A stretch of DNA of 64,000 nucleotides from Marivirga atlantica (GCF_016734805.1 NZ_JAERQG010000004.1:496001-560000); one strand, 5' to 3'. Shown: positions 35,345 to 47,500, counted from the first letter of the stretch. The notes: generated from the letters alone by a model not told the origin. Numbers and translations are program-made.

Positions 35345-37864
35345 TTAAAATTTAAGTCTTAAGCCAATTGTCCATTGTCTACCAGTTCCAGGGTAAACTT
35401 CAACTGTTTCAATAGATCCATCAATGGCATCAGTAATGTAGTCAGCATCCAACACGTTGTTTACATTTCCATAAATGATAGTCTCCTGATTTCCTATTTT
35501 GAAAGAGTAATTAGCATTAATATCTAGGTTAAAGTAATCAGGAATCTGCCATGGTTGAACTCCTATATTAGCTTCGGTCGTTCTGTCATTAGGATCATAG
35601 TCAGCATAGTTATCAGTATAATAGTTTGCTAAAGCGCCAATCTTTAAGTTTTGAAACTGATAGCTAGCACCCAATGAAGCAGTTGTTTGAGCTGAATTAC
35701 CAACTTTTAGACCGGAGATATAAAGATTAATTGGGTCACCAACAGGCTGTTGAAGCTCATTAAAGATTTGAACATCTGAAATATCATTAGCCCATGTCCA
35801 GTCTCCTAATGACACCATACCATTTATTCTCAAACCAGTAATTGGCTTGTAAACCCAGTCGATTTCAACACCTTGGTGAATGGCATTAACACCTGTCAAG
35901 TTAGCTATGTAAAGCGTATCTCCAACTTGAAATGATTCAACTAATGTTCTATCATTCCATCTAGTGTGATATAAGTTAACATTTGCATTAAAGTTGGCAC
36001 TTCTATAACCATAACCTAACTCAACACTTGTAATCTTCTGCATTACAGCATCTTCATTAGTTTCATTAGTAAAGTCTAAGAAAGCTGTTCCAAATTCAGG
36101 TGCCTTTGTAAAATTACCTGCATTAACAAATACATTGTGATTATCAGTTAATCTATAATTAGCTCCACCTTTTACTTGGTAACCTAAGAAATGAAGAAAT
36201 TCTGATTCTTGGTTTTCAGGCTCATATTGAAAATAGTCAACCCTTTTGTATGAAGTATTAGATACAGAAGCAGAAAGAAAAGCGGTCCATTTATCTTGGG
36301 TATATTCAGCTTGTCCAAATAACCCCTCCCACAATACAACACCATCATTGTAATATGAAATCTTATCTCCTACTTTGGCTCTTTTATTAGGATTATTTAT
36401 GTCACTATTGTCTAAAACATAATTAGCTCCTAGTAAGTCTGTAACTTCAGTAAAGTGAATTCCACGATAAGATCTTAAATCTAATCCACCTTGAAATGAA
36501 AGAGAACTATTTATATCTGTGTCAATTGTACTAAGCATTCCATACCATCTGTGGTCATTTCTTGAAGCTCTTAAAAAGCCTGTAGCATTTCCATCACCGC
36601 CATTAGCGTAATCGTTATTTTCATAATTTGCTTGTCTTGTAGCCTCTAGGTCGTATAAATCATCCTCTAACCCATTACCATTTACATCTGGTTGTAAAAG
36701 TGTACCACCTACACCACCACCACCACCAGTACCTGTAGATACGTATAGAGCAGTTGAAATATCTGTAGTTTCATTTAATGACCAGTAATGGTTCAAGGAA
36801 ATCTGTGGTTTGTGATAGAAGTTATCTTCAACATTTACTAACTGACCATCTAAATAACCATAATCTGTATTAAGTTTAATGCCTCTATCATTCTTTTGAT
36901 AAGTTTCAATGGTTTTTCTGCTTTGTCTTTGACCATGTCTTTGAGGAGCACCAAAACCAGTTAATGATAGTGAATGCTGATCATTAATTATTTTTGACAC
37001 ATTAAAGAAATAATTATAGCCTTCAAAAGAAGTACCATCTACAAAACCATCACCTGTAATTTTCGCTCCAGAAAGAGATATAGCCCAATCATTATCTGTA
37101 AGACCTGTCGAAACATAAAAAGATGACTTTTGGAAATTGTTATTACCTAATCCATAATAGATGTTTCCACCCTTTTCAGCATCAGTATTTTGTGTTAGAA
37201 TATTAATAGTACCTCCAATTGATGGTACTGCCACCTTAGATGCTCCTAAACCTCTCTGCACCTGCATGCTAGTAGTTACATCAGTTAAACCTGCCCAGTT
37301 TGACCAGTAAACTCTACCGTTTTCCATGTCGTTTACAGGCACACCGTTTATTAAAACAGCAACGTTTTCAGAGTTAAAACCTCTTAAGTTAATACGAGAG
37401 TCTCCATATCCACCACCTTGTTTAGTTGCATAAACTCCTGGTGTAGATTTTAATAACTCAGGAAATTCCTGGTTACTTGCTCTTTCTAAAATTGTTTTTC
37501 TTTCAACAGTTGAAAACGCAACTGGTGTTTTACGATCCATTGCGACAGAAGCGAGCACTTGAATTTCATTTAAACCCACATATGAAGGCTTCATTTTGAT
37601 TGAACTCAAATCTGATGAAGCAGGGATTTCTATTCTTTCATAACCCACATAGCTTATTTCAAGCATTGCTCCATTATCTACCTTTAATTTGAAGTCTCCT
37701 TCAATATCGGTAGTAACACCATTTCTAGTTCCTTTTTCCAGAACGGTTGCTCCAATAAGCGCTTCACCGCTCTCCGCATCCACAACCTTTCCTGATACAG
37801 TGTTCTGTGCGTAAGCATAAATGCTGCAAACGCTCAAAACAACCATGAGTAAAAATTTCTTCAT
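35345..37864 (-). CDS. TonB-dependent receptor with carboxypeptidase-like N-terminal domain (paralogue 2)
   Basis: About 839 residues from ATG at 37864. A signal peptide, a CarboxypepD_reg-like beta-sandwich (about 20-105: VSGKVVDAESGEALIGATVLEKGT), a plug domain (about 115-230, with NVAVLINGVPVNDMENG) and a 22-strand-type barrel ending in a terminal aromatic-type strand (QWTIGLRLKF) follow. It imports an unknown ligand across the outer membrane using TonB energy. The sequence is close to the receptor at 38104-40821, especially in the plug. The surface lipoprotein follows 18 bp later. The N-domain is of the SusC type but no SusD is present. Confidence 0.95.
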   Translation of the reverse strand: MKKFLLMVVLSVCSIYAYAQNTVSGKVVDAESGEALIGATVLEKGTRNGVTTDIEGDFKLKVDNGAMLEISYVGYERIEIPASSDLSSIKMKPSYVGLNEIQVLASVAMDRKTPVAFSTVERKTILERASNQEFPELLKSTPGVYATKQGGGYGDSRINLRGFNSENVAVLINGVPVNDMENGRVYWSNWAGLTDVTTSMQVQRGLGASKVAVPSIGGTINILTQNTDAEKGGNIYYGLGNNNFQKSSFYVSTGLTDNDWAISLSGAKITGDGFVDGTSFEGYNYFFNVSKIINDQHSLSLTGFGAPQRHGQRQSRKTIETYQKNDRGIKLNTDYGYLDGQLVNVEDNFYHKPQISLNHYWSLNETTDISTALYVSTGTGGGGGVGGTLLQPDVNGNGLEDDLYDLEATRQANYENNDYANGGDGNATGFLRASRNDHRWYGMLSTIDTDINSSLSFQGGLDLRSYRGIHFTEVTDLLGANYVLDNSDINNPNKRAKVGDKISYYNDGVVLWEGLFGQAEYTQDKWTAFLSASVSNTSYKRVDYFQYEPENQESEFLHFLGYQVKGGANYRLTDNHNVFVNAGNFTKAPEFGTAFLDFTNETNEDAVMQKITSVELGYGYRSANFNANVNLYHTRWNDRTLVESFQVGDTLYIANLTGVNAIHQGVEIDWVYKPITGLRINGMVSLGDWTWANDISDVQIFNELQQPVGDPINLYISGLKVGNSAQTTASLGASYQFQNLKIGALANYYTDNYADYDPNDRTTEANIGVQPWQIPDYFNLDINANYSFKIGNQETIIYGNVNNVLDADYITDAIDGSIETVEVYPGTGRQWTIGLRLKF

Positions 37865-37890
37865 TTTGTTGTTTGTTTTAAATTTGGTCG

Positions 37891-37898
37891 CAAAAATA
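37891..37898 (-). promoter_or_regulatory. Putative -7 box of TonB-receptor gene
   Basis: TATTTTTG on the minus strand fits the Bacteroidota -7 consensus TAnnTTTG, 27 bp upstream of the ATG. No TTTG is found at the usual distance upstream (the nearest is 26 nt away), so the assignment is tentative. A matching TATTTTTA lies at the same distance range from the paralogous receptor gene. Confidence 0.35.
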
Positions 37899-38050
37899 GA
37901 ATTCTGCATTTTTTAATGTTTGGTCAAAGCTATTAAGTATTAGTTAAAACTAATGAATATTTTGTTAACAATTTGATAACATTAAACTCAAAAACCCCCT
38001 GGCTCTATTTATTAGTTACTTTTCTATCTAAGTGAATCATTAATATGTTA

Positions 38051-38081
38051 AAAAACCCTGACGAGAGCCGTCAGGGTTTTT
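38051..38081 (-). terminator. Intrinsic terminator after upstream TonB-receptor gene
   Basis: A 13-bp stem (AAAAACCCTGACG / CGTCAGGGTTTTT) with a five-base loop and T-run on the minus strand, 22 bp after the receptor stop codon. The surrounding 37 nt differ at one position from 30781-30817. Confidence 0.9.
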
Positions 38082-38103
38082 GAAAAAAATATGATTTAAA
38101 GAA

Positions 38104-40821
38104 TTAGAATCTTATTGTAACTCCTGCATTAAAGTTTCTTGGTAATCCCAAGAATACTTCTGCATCATCTGCATCATGGTCACCATCAAAGGCATTAAAT
38201 CTTGAGTTATCAGTTGCATCTTGAATGTAAACTTCATCAAACAAGTTGAACACCGATGCAAAAAGTTGTATACTGTAATCACTAGTTTTCATTGGAATAG
38301 TGAAGAAAGTTCTGAAATCAACTACGCTGTAACTAGGGACCTGCCATGATTGAGTTCTATCAGTTTCATCCGTTCTTGTCAGAGGATCAAAGTTTGAATA
38401 AAATCTATCGTAATATCTATAATCGATTTTGAAAGATAAGTTGGATATTGGATTTATCTCTGTAGTTATGAAAAATTGAGACTGAGGGGCATCACCTACC
38501 TTTAAATCTTTTATATAAAGATTAAAATCTTCTTCAACAGGAGAACCATCTTCATATGTTGTGTAAGTTGCACTTACATCATTTGCATAATACCAGTTGG
38601 CAAATGATGCTCCGGCATCAAACCTAAGCTGTTTAATAGGCTTGAAGCTCGCTTCCAGCTCTAAACCTGTATGAATTTGCTCAAGACCTCCTATGAATAA
38701 GAAATCTTCATCACCATTTTGCTGCCTAACATTTCTGGTGATTGTTCTATCTGCCCAAGAAGTGTTGTAGAAAGCTGCATTAATCACGAATGTATTAGTA
38801 AACGCATACTGAGCACCAAATTCGAATGTAGTTATTTTCTCATTTTCTGGGCTATCGTAGGCAACACCATCACCGTCATCAATTGCATAATCAAAAATAG
38901 GGTTTCTTGATATATAACCTCCATTCACATAAGCATTAAAATATCTGCTGAAGTTGTATGTGAAACCCGCTTTTACCTGATAACCTGGAAGATTATCTGT
39001 TACAATATTAAGCTCATTTCCATTATCATCTTGAGTAAAGAAATCTGTATAATCATATTTAACTCCGGTATAACCTCCCATTAAAAAAATATTTACCCTT
39101 TCTGTCTGATATTGTCCTTGAGCGTAAGCACCAAGCCAGTTCACTGTATTAACATTGTGGTAATCAATTTTGTCACCAAGCCTTTTCATATACTGGTTTG
39201 GAGAAGTATCGAAGTCATTACCAGTAAAGGTATAATAATCACCTCCTAATAAATCTCTAACCTCTCTCCAATGATAAATACTTGCTGTTCTGGCATCCAA
39301 CCCAATCTGAACAGAAAGGCTTTCATTTACATCGTAGAATAACTTTGTTATAGCTCCATATGTATCTTGTTGATTAACACTATTTCTCATAATACCAGTA
39401 GAAGCGTATTCAGAAGTTGAGTACGTTGAATCTATGTTCCCGGTATTTTGAGCTATTTCATCGTCCCATTGTCTGACTCCCATTCCATTAAAAGAATAAT
39501 CGGTTGCTACACTACCAAAAGTACCTGAACCACCACCTTTACCTCCAGACCAATAAAGAACTGTATTCCACTGAAGTTTTTCAGAAATATTCATGAAGTA
39601 ATTTAAGTTCACCTGCGGCTTATGGTAGAAATTCTCTCTTTCCATAATGTAATAAGGGCTCTGCCTTTCAGTTGTTCTCTCTTTATACATCTCATAATAT
39701 TGACTTCCTGAATATGTTGGATTCACGCCACCATAATTCTGATTGAAATCACGGCCAGCCTCCCTGTATTGATTGAAAGCTGCTGGATCATACGAGTCTA
39801 GAGAACGAGCAAAGTCATGACTATACCTAGCAATGTTTTGAGCATATAGATTCTGTCCATGTGTTTGTGGAGCTCCTACTACATAACCTTCAATCTTGTT
39901 TTTATCGTTTATCTGGTAGGATAATCCCATATAATAGGCCCATGAATCAGTATAAAGTCCTTGTGCAAAACCATCACCAGTTTTCTTAACCACCGTTGCA
40001 GATGCCGCGAATTTATCATTTATCAAACCTGTATTGTGAGAAATTGTAGTTTTACTAAAGTTCCAACTTCCTACTTCCTGCTTAATCATGGTACCTTCAC
40101 TTCTAGTGGCTGGATCTGTAATTATATTGACAGTACCACCTACTGAAGGAACAGCGAGGTTAACTGGGCTTATACCTTTCTGAACCTGGATAGAAGAAGC
40201 CGCATCACCAAGACCGTCCCAATTGGACCAATATACTAGTCCATTCTCCATATCATTTACAGGAACGCCATTAATCATTACACCAACATTCTGATTATTA
40301 AAACCACGAACTGTTAGTCTGGCATCACCTGACCCTCCTCCTTGGTTGGTAGAATAAACTGAAGGTGCCGTATTTAAAACCATTGGAAGATCTCTAGAAC
40401 CCAAATCTTCTTGAATTTTTTTCTTAGCCACCTCTGTGTAAGTAAATGGCTGATCTCTAGTTATTCTAGAAGCCACAACTTCAATAGTAGAAAGCTCTTC
40501 TATTCCTGACTCTAAGTTTATCTTTCCTAATTTTTTAGAATCATCAGAGTTCAAGGATATAGAGTAAGGTTTAAAACCTATAAATCTGATTTCTAACGTA
40601 ATACTTTTTGTAGGTACTGGTAACGAAAAATTACCCTCTATGTCAGTAGTGGTACCAATAGAAGTACCTTGAATCACCACATTCGCACCAGGTAGTGGCT
40701 CATTAGTATCGCCATCTACAACTTGTCCTGTTACAACATTTTCGTTTTGAGCAACAGCAATTGATGTTGCCACAGCAAATATTAAGCTGAAACTTAATAT
40801 ATAACTTGAAATTCTTTTCAT
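38104..40821 (-). CDS. TonB-dependent receptor with carboxypeptidase-like N-terminal domain (paralogue 1)
   Basis: 905 residues. A signal peptide ending near VAVAQ, a CarboxypepD_reg-like domain (about 28-110: VTGQVVDGDTNEPLPGANVVIQGT), a plug with NVGVMINGVPVNDMENGLVYWS, and a long barrel ending in NFNAGVTIRF follow. It shares plug and barrel features with the receptor at 35345-37864, including NQGGGSGDARLTVRGFN versus KQGGGYGDSRINLRGFN. This indicates an old tandem duplication. It is its own transcription unit, closed by a terminator. Ligand unknown. Confidence 0.95.
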   Translation of the reverse strand: MKRISSYILSFSLIFAVATSIAVAQNENVVTGQVVDGDTNEPLPGANVVIQGTSIGTTTDIEGNFSLPVPTKSITLEIRFIGFKPYSISLNSDDSKKLGKINLESGIEELSTIEVVASRITRDQPFTYTEVAKKKIQEDLGSRDLPMVLNTAPSVYSTNQGGGSGDARLTVRGFNNQNVGVMINGVPVNDMENGLVYWSNWDGLGDAASSIQVQKGISPVNLAVPSVGGTVNIITDPATRSEGTMIKQEVGSWNFSKTTISHNTGLINDKFAASATVVKKTGDGFAQGLYTDSWAYYMGLSYQINDKNKIEGYVVGAPQTHGQNLYAQNIARYSHDFARSLDSYDPAAFNQYREAGRDFNQNYGGVNPTYSGSQYYEMYKERTTERQSPYYIMERENFYHKPQVNLNYFMNISEKLQWNTVLYWSGGKGGGSGTFGSVATDYSFNGMGVRQWDDEIAQNTGNIDSTYSTSEYASTGIMRNSVNQQDTYGAITKLFYDVNESLSVQIGLDARTASIYHWREVRDLLGGDYYTFTGNDFDTSPNQYMKRLGDKIDYHNVNTVNWLGAYAQGQYQTERVNIFLMGGYTGVKYDYTDFFTQDDNGNELNIVTDNLPGYQVKAGFTYNFSRYFNAYVNGGYISRNPIFDYAIDDGDGVAYDSPENEKITTFEFGAQYAFTNTFVINAAFYNTSWADRTITRNVRQQNGDEDFLFIGGLEQIHTGLELEASFKPIKQLRFDAGASFANWYYANDVSATYTTYEDGSPVEEDFNLYIKDLKVGDAPQSQFFITTEINPISNLSFKIDYRYYDRFYSNFDPLTRTDETDRTQSWQVPSYSVVDFRTFFTIPMKTSDYSIQLFASVFNLFDEVYIQDATDNSRFNAFDGDHDADDAEVFLGLPRNFNAGVTIRF

Positions 40822-40845
40822 TTTTTTGCTTGTTTAATTTCATCG

Positions 40846-40853
40846 TAAAAATA
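40846..40853 (-). promoter_or_regulatory. Putative -7 box of paralogous TonB-receptor gene
   Basis: TATTTTTA on the minus strand, 25 bp upstream of the ATG, differs by one base from the TATTTTTG box of the other receptor gene, and the surrounding 5' leaders are also alike (CTATTTTTxCGA then AT-rich). No good -33 partner is seen. Confidence 0.3.
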
Positions 40854-41079
40854 GCCACAAGAACATAAGCACCTGTTCTCTAGATAGTTAATTATTGGTT
40901 AAACTGGTTTTATATATCTAACAATTTCTTAACAATTAGATGGGATTATAAACACAACATATTTATTAAAGTCGTGACTTACAGACTGACAACTTGTGTT
41001 TTGTATAAAATATTCATCTAGAGGAACCCTGTGTGAATCAATTTTTTATATAACTTAGCAGTCTACAAACTATCACCCT

Positions 41080-41532
41080 GTGTACCAAACCTATTTCATC
41101 GATGCTATAAAGCTATTTTTAATAGCTATTCTTTTTAGTTGTGCTACTTCAAGTAAGAAAAAACAAGGTTCCTCAGAATCAAATAATAATGAGCCAATAA
41201 AAGCTGATATACCTTGGGGACCTGATATTCCTCCAGAATATGCCAGATTAGAGGGTAAGCTCATTCATAATGAAGAAGTATTTAATTGTAATGATACAGA
41301 ATGCACAATTCAATTTATTGTAAAGCAAGTTTTGGGTAGAGGTGCCACTTTCTCTGATAAAATTATGACAGGGGATACACTAAAAGCCAAACTTAAATAT
41401 GGAGTCTTTTCAATTAAAGATTCCAGTCAACTGAAGGAGTTAAAAAGCCCAACTTCATTTATTGCAGAAATGCAGGGAAACCCATTAATAGAAAAAAAAT
41501 TCACCATTTATAAATTCCAAAAACTTAATTAA
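41080..41532 (+). CDS. Small predicted lipoprotein, unknown function
   Basis: 150 residues from a GTG start, with a hydrophobic signal IKLFLIAILFSC whose cysteine fits a lipobox. The linker is Lys/Ser/Asn-rich and the mature part holds two cysteines (FNCNDTECTIQF) and an IPWGPDIPPEYARLEG segment. I do not recognise a family. It lies two bases upstream of the 2315-residue T9SS protein gene in the same direction, so the pair is probably one operon and the lipoprotein may assist or accompany that protein at the surface. No ATG fits a full signal peptide. Confidence 0.7.
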   Translation: MYQTYFIDAIKLFLIAILFSCATSSKKKQGSSESNNNEPIKADIPWGPDIPPEYARLEGKLIHNEEVFNCNDTECTIQFIVKQVLGRGATFSDKIMTGDTLKAKLKYGVFSIKDSSQLKELKSPTSFIAEMQGNPLIEKKFTIYKFQKLN

Positions 41533-41533
41533 C

Positions 41534-44500
41534 ATGAAAAGAATTTTAGCAATTCTATTACTTATTTCAGTGACCGGCTCCATATCTGTTGTAGCACAAA
41601 CTGAAAAAAGAAATGATGATCAACCCAGAAGGTTCAATTATAAAAGACTCACTTCAGACCCAAACAGTGAATACTATAATTACAATATTAAAAAATCAAA
41701 AGACAATGCCTCAGAGAGATATAACTTTGAGTTTAACCGGCTTAAAAATCCAAAAACCGGTAAAATACCAGAAAATATAAAAAAGCTTGAGCTTGAATAT
41801 GTGCTTTCTGAAAGAAGCAAACTACAGTTAGCAGATGAGGGTGGCTTTTTCAATTTTAGAAATGGCTTAAATTTCAAAACTGCTAATGGAGATCAGTCTA
41901 GCCCATGGGTAAATAGAGGCCCCTTTAACGTAGGTGGACGAACCAGAGCCCTCGCTATAGACTTGGATGATGAAAATATCATTCTTGCAGGGGGAGTTTC
42001 TGGCGGTATGTGGAGAACTACAAATCAAGGCACTACCTGGACAAGAGTAACATCAGGAAGCGAACATCCTACTGTGACCGATGTGGAGCAAGATCCTAGA
42101 TCAGCATTTAACGACACATGGTATTATAGCACCGGTGAGCGAATTGGCGCCAGCCAAAGCGGGCGAAACGGATCTGCCTTTTTACAAGGAAATGGAATTT
42201 ATAAATCCACAGATAATGGAGTAACATGGTCAGTTTTAACTGCTACTCAAAACAATACTCCTCAATCCTTTGATAATGCCTTTGATTTAATATTCAATAT
42301 AGAAGTTAATCCTGTTAATGGAGATCTATATGTAGCTACTTTTTACGGCATTTTTAGATCAACAGATGGTGGTACATCGTTTACAGAAGTTTTATCTGCT
42401 GAATTCGATAACTTCTCGGATATTCACATTACTAGTACAGGTGTTATATACGCTGCCCTAGATAATGATGGAGGCAATGGAGGCATCTATAGAACTACGG
42501 ATGGTGCAAGTGGTACATGGACTAATATTACAGACGCTAGCTTCCCTTCATCTTATAGTAGAACTGTAATTCATTCTGCTCCTTCAAATGAAAATGTTCT
42601 ATACATTCTGGCTTCTGGAACACCATCAGCTCCTGTAGGACATGATTTCTGGAAATACACCTATGTATCTGGTGATGGAAGTGGCTCTGGCGGAACTTGG
42701 GTGAACAGATCTGCTAACCTTCCTAATATAGGTGGTAGTGTAGGTAGCTTTAATTCTCAAGGAGGCTATGATTTGTACGTTAGAGTACACCCTACAAATG
42801 AAGACATAGTTTTTATTGGCGGAACCAATATTTACAGGTCCTCGGATGCATTTGCCACGAGCTCAGGTGTATGGATAGGTGGCTATTCCCCTCTTAACAA
42901 TGTGAGTCTTTATACAAATCATCACCCCGATCAACATAGCCTGGAGTTTTTTCCATCAGATCCATCAAAAGTTATTACTGGGCATGATGGAGGTATTAGT
43001 ATAACTGATGATATAATGGCTCCTGTTGTAGGTACTGAACCAGTAACATGGACTTCACTGAACAATGGTTACCTGACCACGCAAGTGTATGCGCTTTCAA
43101 TTGGCCCTTCCGATCAACTTATGGCTGGCTTTCAAGATAACAGTACTTGGTTTACTAATAATACCAACCCAGCAGACACTTGGGTAGATGTATTCAGTGG
43201 TGATGGTTCATATAATGCCTTCAATAGTGATGGTACTGTAAGGTACCTTTCATCACAAAGAGGTAATATATATAAAGTAACTTACTCAGATGCGAATAGT
43301 GCCACCCCACAAAGTTTCACCTCCTTATCACCTGCTGAGGGTTTATTTGTAGCTCCATTCGAGCTAGATCCAAACAATGACGAAATCATGTACTACGCAG
43401 CAAGCAATACTGTATGGAGAAATGATAACTTATCAAATGCTACTTCATCAACTGGATGGACTCAGCTTACGAATGCAGCATCTTCAAGCAATGTCTCTAC
43501 TATAGGTGTTTCTACTCAGCCTGCTAATGTTGTTTATTTTGGGACGACTAGTGGTGAAATTTATAGAATAGATGGCGCCAATACCGGGAATCCTTCCGCA
43601 ACAGATATTTTCACTTCTAAAGGATTACCTTCAGGAAATGTCTCAAGTATTAATGTTAATCCATACAATGCTGATGATGTAATTGTTACATTTTCTAATT
43701 ACAGCATCAGAAGTATATTTCAAACTTTAAATGGAGGTACTAGCTGGACTAATATCAGTGGTAACTTAGAGGAAAATACAGACGGAACAGGAAATGGACC
43801 TTCTGTAAGATGGGCTAGCCGCATTGGTAATAATGACAGATACTTCATCGGTACCTCAACTGGTCTCTATTCCGCCACATCTTTGAATGGCACTTCAACC
43901 ATTTGGACGCAAGAAAATATGGAAGGTATCAGTAATGCTGTAGTAGAACAAATAAGGGTAAGAAATACTGATGGCTTAGTTGTAGTTGGAACTCACGGAA
44001 ACGGTTTATTTTCCGCAAATTATGAAGTGAGTCAGCCTGACGTAATTGTTGAGAATCCTTTAAGTGACATCACAACAAGTGCCAACTCTTCCGACATTGT
44101 ACTTGATGTAAGCAATATATTCAAGTCAAATACGGACCCGATACAAACTATTACTGTAACAGTTGACAATAACTCAAATCCTTCACTTTTAAGTGCTGGT
44201 ATTTCAGGAAACAATCTAACTATCTCCTTAATAGCTGATCAATATGGTACTGCAGAGATTTCATTAAGAGGAACAGATGGAAGTGGTGAATTTGCTACTT
44301 CAGCCTTCAATGTATTTGTAACGCCTCCACCAGTTTCAAGCTTTCCCTATACCGTGGATTTTGAAAGCAATTTACCTGATGGCTGGAACACCTCAGGTGA
44401 TATGGATTGGATAATTGCTAGCTCAGGTACTCCATCACCTGGAACAGGTCCTCTTGTAGACCATACTTTCGGAAATTCAACAGGGCAATTTATTTTTAGT

Positions 44501-47500
44501 GAAAGTTCTGATCCTGTAGTCCAAGATGACGAGGCTATACTAACTTCTCGTAAAATTGATTTAAGCACTTTAACTAATCCTAGATTACAGTTTTTCTATC
44601 ATATGTTTGGTGAAAGTATGGGGAGCTTAAAAGTTATTGTAAATGATATTACTAACTCCTCTACTACTGAAGTATTCTCTGTTACAGGCCAGCAACAGCA
44701 AAATCAGGATGATGATTATTTATCACCTGGCCCTACAGGAATAGATTTATCATCCTTTAATAGCTCAGTAGTTACTATTGATTTTATTGCGGTAAAGGGG
44801 ACTAATTTTACCAGTGATGTTGCAATTGATGATATCGAATTTTTTGAATTGCCAGGTAATGATGTCGGTGTTGTTGATGTAAGTGTTTCAAATCAGCCGT
44901 TTTATGGTGCAGACGAAACAGTAACTGCAGCAATTATCAATTATGGAGGAAATTCACAATCATCTTTCGATGTAACATATATATTAGATGGAGGTACTCC
45001 TGTAACCGAAACAGTTTCTGCCACTATAGCATCAGGCGATACGCTTTATTATGATTTCAGCACAAAGCTTGATGCCAGTAGTCTTTCAACTTTTAATGTT
45101 GAAGCTTACACTTCACTTACAGGTGATGTTGATGCTTCAAATGATGCTACAACCAACTCATTTATTAAGGCTATTTTAATCAATAGTTTTCCATATTACA
45201 GCGAAAGCTTTGAATCTGGAACCAATAATTGGTATACCACAGGAGTCAACAATAGCTGGGAACTTGGAGCGCCAAAAGCAACAACTATTAATTCTGCCTC
45301 AGATGGAAGCAATGCATGGGTAACAAACCTTACGGGTGCCTATTCTAATTCTACTGACGCTCAAGTTTATTCGCCATATTTTGATTTAAATACATACGAA
45401 AAACCAGTGGTGCAACTAGACATATGGGCTCAATCAGAAATTGATTGGGATGGAACTGTTTTAGAAGCAACATATAATAGAGGACAAGACTGGCTTGTGG
45501 TTGGTAACTTTGGAGATCCTGATAACTGGTACAATAACGATGAAATAGAATCCTTAGGTGGAGGTCCTGGCTGGGATGATACTGATGGCTCGGGATGGGT
45601 AACAGCCACAAAAGCATTACCACTTTTTGCCATTAATCCTGAGGTTGCTTTCAGAGTTAGGTTTGTTTCCGATGGTAGTTTCACTGATGAAGGTTTTGCT
45701 TTTGACAATTTTAAAGTTTTCGATCTTTTACTAGGCTTAGACCTATCATCAAGTAGAAATACAACAAACATTCCTCTTGAAATCACACCATTTGAGAACG
45801 TCATTTATTACAGAATGGATGTTTCAACTGATAACTTCAGCACCTTTTTACCAGGTTATGAAAACGTTCAGCTTTTCAACCCATCTATTAACATCACAGG
45901 CTTACAGCCTGATACAGAATACAATGTGCGCATTAAGTCATATGTGACAGATGCATATTCATCGGATTACTCCGAATTTATAGTAAGAACCATGGCATTA
46001 CCAGTTGCTACAGCTGCCAGCAATATAACTACCTCTAGCTTTACTGCTAACTGGGAAGTTTATACTGAATATCTTGGTGCTGATTCTTATAAGTTAGAAG
46101 TTTCTGATGATAACTTTGTTACAAATCTGGCCGGTTATGATATGGTTGATATTGTACCAAATTCACTTGATGTTACAGGCTTAACTGAAGGAACTGAATA
46201 TCAATATAGAGTGAGTGCAGTTGTAAACGGAGAGCTTACTGACCCTTCTGAAAGTATTTCAGTAACAACACTAACTAGTCCTCCGAGTGCACCAGACAAC
46301 TTGCAAATAAGTGTAATCAATAGTAACTCACTATCACTTAGCTGGAATGATAATTCAACCAATGAGGATGGTTTTGTAGTTGAAAGAAAACTAGCTTCAG
46401 CAAGCAATTTCGAAGAAGTTACGACCGTACCTACAGATAACACATCTTATACAGATAGTGGCTTAGATGCTAACACTGCCTATATTTATAGAGTCTATTC
46501 AACAAATACAGCTGGCAATTCAGCTTACTCTAATGAATCGGAAGCATTAACATTAGCTGATGCACCTACCGCTCTTGCCGCAACTGAAGTTTTAGAAAAC
46601 TCATTCGTTGCAAACTGGAGCAATACGGGTTCAGGTTTGACCTATCAATTGGATGTATCAACTGATAATTTTGTTACAACCTTAGCCGGTTATAATGCTT
46701 TAGAATTGTCTGAAACATCTAAATCAATTGAAGGGCTAGAAGAAAATACTCAATATCAATACAGGGTAAAAACAGTTAACGCCTCAGGTAATTCATTGGC
46801 TTCTAATATAATTGAAGTTACCACATTAAAAACATTACCTACCGCGCCAACTCAATTAACTATTTCCGTTGGATATAACTTCACAAACCTTGAATGGACT
46901 GATAATGCTGACAATGAGGAGTCCTATACTATTGAAAGAAAACTAAGTTCACAAAGTAACTTTAGTGAAGTAAGTAGTCTAGGTGAAAATATTTCGTCTT
47001 ATCAGGATACAGATGTTGAATTTAACACAGAGTACATATATAGAGTATATGCCAGCAACTCAAGAGGTGTATCAGACTATTCTAATGAATTTACTGTTCA
47101 GACACTTCCCGAAATACCATCGGCACTTAATGCTACTGATATTGCTGAAAACAGCTTTATTGCCAATTGGTCAGATCAAGGAGAAGGTGTTAGTTACGCG
47201 ATAGATGTTTCTGATGATAACTTTGAAACAACACTTGAAAACTATACCACTAAAACTATTAGTAGTGGGAATTCTACTCTAGTGGAAGGTTTAGATGAGT
47301 TTACAGTTTACAAATACAGAGTAAGAAGTGAAAATTCTACAGGCTATACTGATTTCTCAAATATTATTGAGCTTACCACTTTAAAATCATTCCCGTTAGC
47401 TCCATCAAACTTATCACTGTCTGAAACAGAAGAAGGGATTGTTTTATCTTGGGATGATGAATCTTTCAACGAATCAAGCTTTGTAATTCAGAAAAAGTTA

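Noticed and set aside
45351-45804. Two minus-strand frames of 90-124 codons inside the giant T9SS gene
   Set aside because: Antisense shadows. Composition is Ser/Leu/Pro-rich and the plus strand is clearly coding.
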